Assembly: GCF_016808335.1 (NCBI RefSeq)
Contig: NC_053145.1
Location: 620,001-684,000, forward strand
From: Panicum virgatum
Lineage: Eukaryota; Streptophyta; Magnoliopsida; Poales; Poaceae
Direction: 5' to 3'
DNA: 64,000 nt
Every line of letters begins with the position of its first letter. Position 1 is the first letter of the stretch. The position numbers and the translations under genes are program-made. Shown one piece after another: positions 24,668-34,457 of the stretch. Under the pieces are notes generated by a model. It ran no database searches. It was not told the origin of the DNA and saw only the letters and a program-made list of their open reading frames with translations.

Positions 24668-25504
24668 TCACGGAGTCCCAGGTCCCGACTCGACTCCAGA
24701 CACTCCCTCGATCTCCTCAGGGTCCTCTTCCTCTTCTTCTTCTTCTGGCTCCTCCTCTACTGCATCAGCCTCCATCTCTGCTGCTGCCTGCACCTGAGCC
24801 TGGGCGTCCTCAATCCACTCCTGGGCCTGCTGAAGCTGCCCCTCAAGGTGCTGCACCATCTGAGTCCTGTTCTCTAACTCCTCCTGCAACTCCTGAATCC
24901 TGATCTTCCTCGCTCTGGACTTGGCCTTCAGGGTCTTGATCTTGTCCTGGGTACCAATCATGTGCTGCTCATGGAGGTGAGCCTCTCGAGCCTTGCTCCT
25001 GCATATCGCATTCTCCTCACGAAGCTGCTCATACATGTTACTCAAAGCTGAGGAGTAGCTGAACGAGAGTGCTGTCCTGACACTGTAGTCGGGCATCATG
25101 ATGTTCAGGTTGCGGTTAACCCGATCTGCATAGGCCTGAGTGGTCTCATCCCTCAGAGGAAACACACTGTAAGGAGTATCTATCACCTCTGCATTATGCT
25201 TTTCTGAGAACTCCTCAATGGCCCTCCTAGCTGCAATCTCCCAGGAGTCTGCCAGCTTCCTACCATAGACAGTGAACTGCCACGAGTCCCAATCCAAGCG
25301 AGCGGGGCAAGCAGGAATCTTCACAAACATCTGACAGCGCTCGGTGCCCAGCAAGCTAGACTCGTGTCCGGAGTACTGTGGGGGCTCAGTGTAGTCAAAC
25401 GCCCTAAGCATCTGCCACAGCAGACGAGGAAAGTGGCCGGTGTGGAGGGCATTGGAGTGCGCCCAACCCTCAGCGTCCACGATCACGTGCGTGAAGCTAG
25501 CCAT
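24668..25504 (-). CDS. Element A additional ORF upstream of gag (278 aa), function unknown
   Basis: An intact frame from ATG at 25504 (CAG|ATGGCTAGC context) to TGA, lying between the primer-binding site and gag in the same orientation. The N-terminal two thirds (MASFTHVIVDAEGWAHSNA..., conserved Cys and aromatic residues) looks globular. Residues about 165-240 have coiled-coil character (repeated Glu/Gln/Leu/Arg, e.g. ENRTQMVQHLEGQLQQAQ). The C-terminus is a strongly acidic Glu/Asp run. I recognise no catalytic domain. A homologue with one frameshift sits at the same place in element B. Other plant Ty3/gypsy elements are known to carry extra ORFs; a role in regulation or particle assembly would be speculation. 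Confidence 0.75.
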   Translation of the reverse strand: MASFTHVIVDAEGWAHSNALHTGHFPRLLWQMLRAFDYTEPPQYSGHESSLLGTERCQMFVKIPACPARLDWDSWQFTVYGRKLADSWEIAARRAIEEFSEKHNAEVIDTPYSVFPLRDETTQAYADRVNRNLNIMMPDYSVRTALSFSYSSALSNMYEQLREENAICRSKAREAHLHEQHMIGTQDKIKTLKAKSRARKIRIQELQEELENRTQMVQHLEGQLQQAQEWIEDAQAQVQAAAEMEADAVEEEPEEEEEEEDPEEIEGVSGVESGPGTP

Positions 25505-26541
25505 CTGTAAGAACACATAGCGCTAACGTAAGTCACAGATTTTTAAAAGAAACAGGTTTAAACTGGCAACACAACACAAATAGAATTTTTAAGAACACAC
25601 AGTAAAAACATGGTGATCCAAATAAATTTTTGTGAAACGCAACCGAAGTAACAAGACAAACAACAACTCAGGAATGCAAGATGCAAGATGCATGCCACGT
25701 TCTAGCGTTTCTCACCCAAACAAATACCAAATATGGTATACGAGGACAATCGGTGACACATTTACGTACTCTCCCTATATATAGACTAGTCGTTCCTACG
25801 ATCAAGGAGTTTATAACGCGCTTAACGTGGTTAGTTTCCTGCAGAAGAACACAAAGACAGATATAATTATCCATTTCTGGACCCTTCGTGCCAGCACACA
25901 CGAACGGCCCCCATGTGTCCTACGCCACACGGGTAACGCATATGCAGTTTCCCACATATTCACACATACATTACCATCCACTATAGAGATGGCACCCAAA
26001 CGTTCGACGCTGAATGGGCAGCGCTGCATACGTCATAACAACGTATTCACTTCCCGTACACTCGCCTTACGGGACATCCAAGGGTAGACGTGTCCCAAGG
26101 GTCACGGTCATGGCCAACCGCATGACAGGTTTACATCTCGTAACATTGCCTTACGAAATGGCCGTGATCACAATCACACGGCATGAAATCCGCACTCCAT
26201 ATCAGGCGGCAGATAGTGACAGGCTCGTTTGAATTGAGCCTTATCACCTCCTCGTATGCTCAACATACGGGACCCGCGCACGTATGAAACACGTGGGCTA
26301 TTCTAAAGGACTACCCAGAATGCTCACCTTGCTTACCTCAGCGTAGGTGCGTCGTTACCGAAGTAAGGTTTAACAAAAAGTAAAAGCTGGAAGTGCTGGA
26401 ATAAAATAGATACTTAGTTGCCACCTAACCTATATAACATAATTAGGGCATACGAACTATCTATTCTATTCCTTAGCGCATCTAGCGTCAACTTTTCGAA
26501 AACTTTAAATCGTTGCAAGGTAATCACCCCAGTGCAATTTA
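25505..26541 (-). other. Element A leader between primer-binding site and additional ORF
   Basis: About 1 kb without a convincing ORF. It ends (element orientation) in TGTTCTTACAG directly before the additional ORF ATG, which resembles a 3' splice site. Confidence 0.5.
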
Positions 26542-26555
26542 GAGCTCTGATGCCA
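26542..26555 (-). other. Element A primer-binding site
   Basis: On the minus strand TGGCATCAGAGCTC, two bases after the 5' LTR end. It matches the initiator-tRNA-Met site TGGTATCAGAGC except for one T-to-C change. Confidence 0.85.
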
Positions 26556-26557
26556 GC

Positions 26558-29500
26558 TGTAGCAGCACCGTCCAAATTAGACCGGCTTAAATGCACTAAC
26601 CATCATCTTAATACTTAATCCAGTTACTGTGCACTTAAAACGGTGTAACCTGACAGGCTGTCGGGTAAAATCCCGATTAAACTACTGTACTCCAGGATCA
26701 CAATTGCACTTAGACCCGTACGAAGACGAGCACAGGTGTTACCCGCATACAGAAATCTTCAAATTAATTTACAACACCAGTTTTACATAAAAGGTTTAAA
26801 TACAAACAACAGAGTTCAAACACACACAGCGGAAGTTTAAAACTGAGTTCGAAATACAATACGATAGCTACGACGACGATAAAAGGTGAGCTCCACATCC
26901 TGCCCACCGATGTGATGCCAACCTGCCCAATCTTCACGGGGAAGACGGGGCCCACTCGACGGTCCAACCTGGAGGAAGCGGCTGTCCAATCCAGGACGCA
27001 CAGATCTCCTCGAAGTCCGCAGGGACACAACCTGCTCAGAAGGGTTACAACAACAACCCTGAGTATACTAATACTCAGCAAGGCTTACCCGACCTTGGGT
27101 ATACTTAGCCCATTACCTAGACATGCAAGGCTTTTTGGCTCTGGAGTTCTTTTGCTGAAAGGCTGCTAAAAGTGAATCCTTACCTTCAGTATTTAGCTCC
27201 ATTTAGTATACCAAGTATTACTAAGTTCGCCTATTCATCTAAAACACACATGGTGGAACAGATTATCTTTTAGCAACTTCCAAACCAGTCTTTTCCATTC
27301 CATTTTCATTCCACTTTCTTACTACGATGTGACAAAGAGATCAAGGCTCTCATAACCGCGAGTCACGGCGAATCGATCCGATTTAACCTTGCAAGGTGGA
27401 CCTAACTCACACGACACATGCAAGCCCCGTCGGGCCACTCGCGTCAACTGTTTCCACATTACCACGGCATCTGAACTACGCCTGCTAAAACCCAGGTGAT
27501 GGGCCCCTCGCAGTGAACTCCCGGAGAACCCGGAGGCGGCATCCTATCCAACACCCGCCAACTCCCACGCCCAGCGTAGCATGGCGGAATTCAAATCACC
27601 GCTGTAAGGTGGTACACAGCTTACCGGTTTCGACTACCTCCTACTTCCGGTATGTGGTTAGTACTGTTCAATCCTCGATCAGCACTGCCAACAACGGAAC
27701 GGTCCTCAATCGACACAGGCGGAGCTAACTTTCCATCCACTCCATACCAAAACCAACTCATTTCCGCCCGGTCTCCATTTCTCTTTACTCAACAATTCAT
27801 TTCAAGCCCAAGCTAAGGGATCAAGATCCTAAACTCGCGAGTGACAGCAATCACTCGACTTCTACCGAAATCCTATTTAGCAAAGCATTTCTATCGACAC
27901 CTGCATACTAGTATAGGCCCACGGTACCTAGGGAACATGCATACTATGGTTCCATTCAACTCCTAGAACATAAATGCACAATACTTAAATAAACAATGAA
28001 TACTTTAAATTATGGTTATGCTCCGGGGCTTGCCTTGCAAGTCAGCGGGGTTAACTAGGTCTGCTGGAGCGTGCTCAACGGCGACCTGCTGCTGCTCCTC
28101 TGCTCGTGGCTCCTGGACCGGCTCAACGATCAGCTCGTGGACAGCTTCGTTCGTGGCGTCTACACGAATAAAATATGTCATGCAACAAATAGGACACAGA
28201 GCAATGCATAAGAGCTTACGATGCGAAAACAAGGTTTAAACATTTAGCCTGAAGTGTTTCCTTCGAAAACAACTACTAAAACGACTTAGGTTAGCATGGA
28301 TTAACAGGAATTTGCTTTGCATGCACGAAACAAAATAACTAACCCTAGCAAGCCAGCGAAGTATAAACAGATCTACCAAAAGCGCATAGCAACAGGCCAC
28401 GAAACTTTTACAGTGGATTACACATGAAAAGAGTAAGCCACTACGAATTTTTCATAATTTTTAGAGTAACAAAACAAGTGGTACAAAATAAACTAAGTTA
28501 AACACAAATTGAATTTTTCATCAGAGAAAAAGTGATAAAATGTATGATTAAGTATTTTTCCTCTGAAGATCCTGATTTTAGAAACCTAACAAAATTTGTT
28601 TGGCATTTTTCGCATTTTTCTGTGAATTTCTACACAATTATGAATTATCAGCCGAAATAATTGAAAGAAAACATAAAAGATAAAAGGGGGGGGCGCTGAC
28701 AGCCGGGCCCCGCTAGTCAGTGGCCCAGCCCGCCCCCTCCTCCTCTGTTTCGCGCTGGGCGGGCCGGCGCGGCGGCCAGGCAGGCGCGGCGGCGCTCCCC
28801 GTCGGCGGGGCCGACCGGCGGCGGTGCGGCAGGGCGGCAGGCGGGGCACAGGGCGGCCGGGGGGGCGCGGGGTGGCAGGCGGCTCGCGGGGAGGCGCAGA
28901 GCCAAGGGCGGCGGCGGCTCGCAGCGGCGGTAGGGGTGGCGCGGTGGTGGCGCGGCCGGGCCGGCCAGGGCGAGGCCAGGCGGCGCGCGGGGAGGGGCGG
29001 ATGGGGGCCAGTGGCCCCAGGCGGCCGTGCGGCTCGCGGCGGCGCCGCGCGAGCGTGCGCAGGGGGGCCCCCGCGGCGTGTGCCGGCGGCTCACGGCGGC
29101 GCATGGCCACGGGCGGCGGCGGCGGCTGCGTTCCGGCGGCGGCGCCGATTCGGGTGGGGAATAGGTCAGGGAGTAGGAGGAGGCCGCGATTGAGCTCACC
29201 GTGGGTCGATTTTGGGCGGAGGAGACCTCGGAGAGGATCGTCGACGAAGAGGGCGGAGCTCAGCAAAGAACGGCAATGGCGGCCGTGGTCTGCGGGCTCG
29301 ATTCGGCTCGGATTGGGCGCGACCGAGGTCGGGAAAGGGTGGAGTGGTTTCGGGGTGAGGTCGCGCGGCTCTGGGCGCGAAGGAACGAGGTGTGATGGTG
29401 AGGAGCGACCGGGATCGACGCCGGCGACACACTGCACGGCTCAGCTCCGCTCGTCGTGAGCTCGGGGAAGGAGAAGAAGGGAAGGGAAGGGATGAGAAGC

Positions 29501-29924
29501 CTCCAGTTCTCGCGCGAGGATAAGGGCGGCGCTCAGACGCCGAGGTCAAGGCGCGATCGCCGACGCGTGGACGCGCTCGCCGGCGTCCATGCGCCGGTAT
29601 GGGCGTCGGAGCACAGTGCCGAGCACAGGAGGGGCACTGTTTGCTCGTTTAATGATTTTAGCTCGAGTTTGACAAGTTGAAACTCAATTTTTCATATAGG
29701 AACTTGAAATTTGGCCAAAATAAAAGTTGTAAAGAAAAAGAAGATCTACAACTTTCGTTTTGGGCGGAAGTTGATTTGGAGCTCAGATCAAGGACAAAAA
29801 CGAGATCGAACACAGCTAAGTAGATGTTTACTAAGCGAACGCGATTAGCGTTAACGACGAATTTGAGTCCACGATTAGCGAGATAAATCGTGATTAGCGG
29901 GACAATTAACACAGGGGTGTTACA
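26558..29924 (-). repeat. Element A 5' LTR (right)
   Basis: Essentially identical to 16168-19532; the 2-base length difference comes from one extra G in each of two G-runs in the GC-rich block (near 28760 and 29062). It is followed by the TSD copy GTAAA at 29925-29929. Confidence 0.95.
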
Positions 29925-31816
29925 GTAAACCCATTGCTTACTTTAGCGAGAAATTGCATGGCTCTGTTTTGAATTACTCTACGTATGATAAAGAATTGTA
30001 TGCACTTGTACATTCTTTAGAGACGTGGCGTCATTATTTATGGCCTAAGGAATTTGTTATTCACTCCGATCATGAATCGCTTAAGTATCTTCGTTCTCAA
30101 AATAATCTGAATCGTAGACATGCTAAGTGGGTTGAATTCATTGAATCTTTTCCTTATATTATCAAACATAAGAAAGGGAAGGATAATGTGATTGCCGATG
30201 CTTTGTCTAGACGTTATACTATGCTGTCCCAACTTGATTGTCGGATTTTTGGGCTTGAATCGATTAAAGAACAATATGCGCTAGACCCTGATTTTCATGA
30301 GGTGTTGCTGAATTGTAAAGAGGGACGTACATGGAACAAGTTTGTGATAAATGATGGATTTGTGTTTAGAGCTAACCGCATATGCATTCCAGTTGGTTCT
30401 GTTCGTCTTTTGTTGATGCAGGAAGCGCATGGTGGAGGTTTGATGGGACATTTTGGTGCGAAGAAGACAGAGGATGTTCTGGCCACACACTTCTTTTGGC
30501 CAAGGATGAGGAGAGACGTTGAGCGGTTCGTGGCTCGCTGTAATACATGTCAAAAAGCTAAGTCGCGCTTGAACCCACATGGTTTGTATATGCCTCTTCC
30601 TATTCCTTCGGTTCCGTGGGCGGATATTTCTATGGACTTTGTTTTGGGATTGCCTCGGACGAAGAGGGGGAGTGATAGCGTTTTTGTTGTGGTCGATCGT
30701 TTTTCCAAGATGGCACATTTTATACCTTGTCATAAAACAGATGATGCCATTCATATTGCTAACCTCTTTTTCAAAGAGATTGTTCGCTTGCACGGTATGC
30801 CTTCTACTATTGTTTCAGATCGTGATGCAAAATTCTTGAGTCATTTTTGGCGCACGCTATGGAACAAATTGGGGACAAAGTTGCTGTTTTCTACAACATG
30901 TCATCCCCAAACTGATGGACAAACAGAGGTGGTGAATAGAACATTGTCTACGATGCTCCGAGCAATATTGAAGCAAAATTTGAAGATGTGGGAAGAGTGT
31001 TTGCCGCATGTGGAGTTTGCATATAATCGGGCGGAACACTCCACCACCAAGGTAAGTCCTTTTCAGGTAGTGTATGGTTTTAACCCTCGTGCTCCCATTG
31101 ATCTTTTGCCTCTACCTACTACTGAGCGTGTACATACTGATGCTAAAGAGCGTGCTGATTTTATTTTAAAATTACATGCTTCAACCAAAGAGAACATTGA
31201 AAAGATGACTGAGAAATATAGAATTGCTGGTAGTCGCGGTAAAAAGGAAGTTAAACTTGAACCGGGTGATTTAGTTTGGTTGCATTTGAGAAAAGAAAGA
31301 TTTCCAGATTTGAGGAAGTCTAAATTGATGCCACGTGCTGCTGGACCATATAAAATTTTGGAAAAGATTAATGATAACGCATATAAACTTGAGTTGCCCC
31401 CAGAGTTTGGGGTTAGTCCCACTTTTAACATTTCAGATTTGAAGCCATATTTTGGAGAAGAAGATGAGCTTGAGTCGAGGACAACTCCAATTCAAGAGGG
31501 GGAGGATGATGAGGACATCACTCCTACGGATACAAACGACACTCCTCAAGATGATATACAAGGTCCTATTACTCGCGCACGTGCTCGACAATTGAACTTA
31601 CAGGTGAGTTCGTTCCTAAGTAATGTTTATTGTGAATCTGAGAATAGATTGCTACCTAATGACTTAATTGTACTTAGGAACAAAGGAGAGGACCAGCAAG
31701 GGTGTGGAGAAGGCCTTGGAGGCGTGGAGGACCAGCAAGGACGTCCGGATCAAGATGGAGGCCCAAACCGATTCGACTTCGTTTCAGTTTCGGACTCCAG
31801 GAACAGGCCGCACTAA
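29925..31816 (+). pseudogene. Element D gag-pol, second part (RNase H, integrase, C-terminal CR-like extension)
   Basis: Resumes the element D frame after element A. Domains: rest of RNase H ([25 protein letters not shown]); integrase zinc finger ([12 protein letters not shown]...CNTCQKAK); catalytic core ([28 protein letters not shown]); then a C-terminal tail after YFGEEDELE. The tail crosses the polypurine tract, enters the 3' LTR and contains [12 protein letters not shown], like the CR motif of centromeric retrotransposons. The frame is open to TAA at 31816. It has no start of its own and is a fragment because of the insertion. Confidence 0.85.
31494..31506 (+). other. Element D polypurine tract
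   Basis: AAGAGGGGGAGGA directly precedes the 3' LTR start TGATGAGGACATC, within the coding frame. Confidence 0.75.
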
Positions 31817-32433
31817 AACGGACGCCCAGGTTGCATACGGAGTCGGATTTGGGCGCACTTGATATGGATGGAAAGATAATTTCAAGACGCTTCCAATGGA
31901 TCTGGTATCAGGCTCAAATTCATCCGGAGTCGAAGGGAATCGTCTGTGGAAGTTGGCGTCCAGAATCTGTCCCGGTGCTGCGTCACTGTTTTTGGGCCGA
32001 TGGCCCGTGTATCGTGTTGGAGCCCAATAGGGGCGCGTCCAGGAGGTCTTGCGCGACCTAAACCCTTATTAATAGCCACCGCCGCCATCGTGAGACTTGG
32101 GTTTTGCTTAGATTCATTCTGTCAAGAACAGTTGTCGCCGTTCATCGGTTTGTGAAACCCCAACTTGTGAGATTAATCAATCATCTGCAGAGTCACTCTA
32201 TTTGAGCTGCATTTCTTTCGAGTTCTTGCTTGTGTTCTTCGTTGCGCTTGCAGGGATTAGCCTTCTTGGCGAGGTCAACCGGGTTGTGACACGGTTGATA
32301 ACCAGAGGAGTTGTGGTGCTAAGATTGCTGGATTCGGGTTTTAGGATCTGAAGCCGGATCGGTGTGTCTCGCTCCGCCTACAACGAGAGTTATCTAGAAC
32401 CTGACGGAAGATCGGGAACCCACGTCCCCATTA
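31507..32433 (+). repeat. Element D 3' LTR (0.93 kb)
   Basis: Starts TGATGAGGACATC after the polypurine tract and ends CGTCCCCATTA before the CCAAC TSD. It encodes the last ~100 codons of the polyprotein. It shares only the terminal bases with the proposed 5' LTR at 10877-11999. Confidence 0.65.
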
Positions 32434-34457
32434 CCAACCACCATAGAGCTTCATTGTACATCATATAGGCTTAAGCACACTTGTGAGAGTGCTTAGTGCT
32501 TGTTATAGGGATTAGTTCTTGCGAGAGCTCCCTTGAGAGAAGTCTTGCTGCGGCAAGCAACTTGTGATCCGTCGTGTGACCCTCCGTCTTGGTGTGGAGT
32601 GGCAACGACACTTTGTGCGGGGGAAGAGGAGGCCCCCTCCTTGGTGGAGAAGCTCCGTAGTGGATTTCGGCCGGGTGACCGAGAGAGACGGTGGCGGTGC
32701 ACGAGACTCGGTGTCTTGTGGGCACTTGCCTTTGCTTGCCGGCATCGCCATTGGTGGCGTAGTGCAAGACGGTGATCGGAAGAGCCTCGGTGTCCCGTGG
32801 ACGTAGGCATTTATGCCGAACCACGTTACATGACCGTGTCTACTCGGGAGTTTGCATCCCTCTTGCACTTACCTCTTTACTTACCACATTACGTTTCCGC
32901 ACTTACTCTACCTTGCATACCTTTACTTTCCTAGTTAGTTTGATTAGGACTAGCTAGGTTGCAAGTCTTTTTAGGGGTAAGTAGAGAGTAGCATAGATAA
33001 ACCTTAGTCATAACTAGCAAGCGTAGGACGTGTTAGGTTTATCTTATGCAAGTAGTTTGAGCCCTAGGTTAAAAAGCGATTAGCGACCCTATTCACCCCC
33101 TCCCCCTCTAGGGTCAGACACCCCGGTGATCCTTACACCTTGCAAGGTGGACCTAACTCACATGCCAAGTGCAACCCCACCGAGTCACACCGAGCAACCG
33201 TTCCCATGATTACCCCGAATTCTGAATCAAGCCCGCAAACACCCGGATGATGAGCCCCGCACGTGCGAACACCCGGTGAACCCGTGGATGACTTCACCAT
33301 CCGTCATCCCTACCCAGCACCGCAGGTCGAGAATCAGAGTTCGACGCAATTTAGGTAATTAGCTTACCGGTTTCGACTACCTCCTATTTCCGGCATGTGG
33401 TTAGTACTGTTCAATCCTCGATCAATAGTGCTAACAACAATACGGTCCTCAATCGACACAAGTGGAGTCTCGGTTTTCCTTTACTCCATAGCCATGCCCA
33501 ACTTCCCTCCACCCGGTCTCCACTTTCATTCATACAGTACTTTTCCTCACAACCTTCTGAAACAACAACCCTATATCTCGCGGGTGACAGAAAATCACCC
33601 GTCTTCTACCGAATCTTATTTACGCGTAGCAGTGCTATCGTCCTGCACATACTAGTAGAGACACTGGAGTAATCTAGGGATTGTGCAGCCATGGTTCCAT
33701 ACAACTCCTAAAAACTTAATGCACAAGTACATAATTAGTACACTGTGTAAATTTAAAGTAAATGTTATGCTCCGGGGCTTGCCTTGCAGTTCCGCTGAGT
33801 TAGCAATTTCTTCTGGCGCTAGTTCAACAGTTTCTTCGACCTGCTGCTCTCCTGCTGGTGGCTCCTGGATCGGCTCGGCAACCAGCTCGTAGGCTACCTT
33901 GGTGTCAGCGGCTACACGAGTAAAATATGCTATGCATGAGATGCATAAAAGAAAGGCAATGCAATGCAAAGCAATGCTTCCAAAAGAATGCACGGCTAAA
34001 ATTGGAAACAACCTTCTTAGCTATGGTTCAAGGATGGTGCAGTGCGGAATGGAATTTTAGTCCTTAATACTTTTAGCCTGAAGTGTCTCCATCAATGAGG
34101 ACGAGAGGGTACAAATAATCCGATCAGGCTTACTCTGGAATAGGTAAGGAATGTTATAAACCCTAGCGACTATCAGACAAGCATAGGCAAAACCACCTAG
34201 CAAAAGAGTGTGAACTACCCATCTCATGATTCTAACAGATAGAGCATGAAATTATGGAACTATAGGAACTGGTTTTGCCTTTTTAGGATTTTTCTACTAA
34301 TTTCTATGAATATTGGAAGTTTCAGCACACAAGATTGAATAGTGAACCGGTTGGACCGGTCCACTGCACCGGTCAGACCGGTCAAGACCGGTCCAACCAG
34401 TCGGGCGTAGCGGTCAGACCGCTCTCGCGAGCGGCGCTCGCCCCAGAACAGAGCACG

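Larger units (their letters stand above)
16168..29924 (-). mobile_element. Element A: young, apparently complete Tekay/Del-like chromovirus
   Basis: A 13,757 bp LTR retrotransposon on the minus strand with perfect GTAAA TSDs, TG...CA termini and two 3.37 kb LTRs (3365 and 3367 bp). By line-by-line reading the LTRs differ only by one extra G in each of two G-runs. Order on the minus strand: 5' LTR (26558-29924), primer-binding site, additional ORF (24668-25504), gag-pol (19567-24054), polypurine tract, 3' LTR (16168-19532). The C-terminal chromodomain and long LTRs fit the Tekay/Del clade. It is the youngest insertion in the nest. Confidence 0.93.
10877..32433 (+). mobile_element. Element D: CRM-like Ty3/gypsy chromovirus, interrupted by element A
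   Basis: Inserted in element C with a 5 bp TSD CCAAC at 10872-10876 and 32434-32438. The left end is TGATGAG and the right end is CCATTA; the 5' LTR also ends TTATTA just before a primer-binding site at 12002. Net length about 7.8 kb after removing A. Order: 5' LTR, primer-binding site, leader, gag-pol, polypurine tract, 3' LTR. There is no classical chromodomain. Instead the frame runs into the 3' LTR with [12 protein letters not shown], resembling the CR motif of centromeric (CRM) chromoviruses. Clade assignment rests on this motif and on gag and pol character. Confidence 0.75.
10022..33137. mobile_element. Element C: solo-LTR-like element (10022-10876 plus 32439-33137), split by element D
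   Basis: Starts TGTAGCGAAAATGG and ends GATCCTTACA (TG...CA), with a perfect 5 bp TSD CCTTG at 10017-10021 and 33138-33142 inside the LTR of element B. After subtracting D the element is about 1554 bp, with no gag-pol, primer-binding site or second LTR, so it looks like a solo LTR. A non-autonomous element cannot be excluded. The left half contains a cluster of short dyad repeats (see 10278-10745). Confidence 0.75.
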
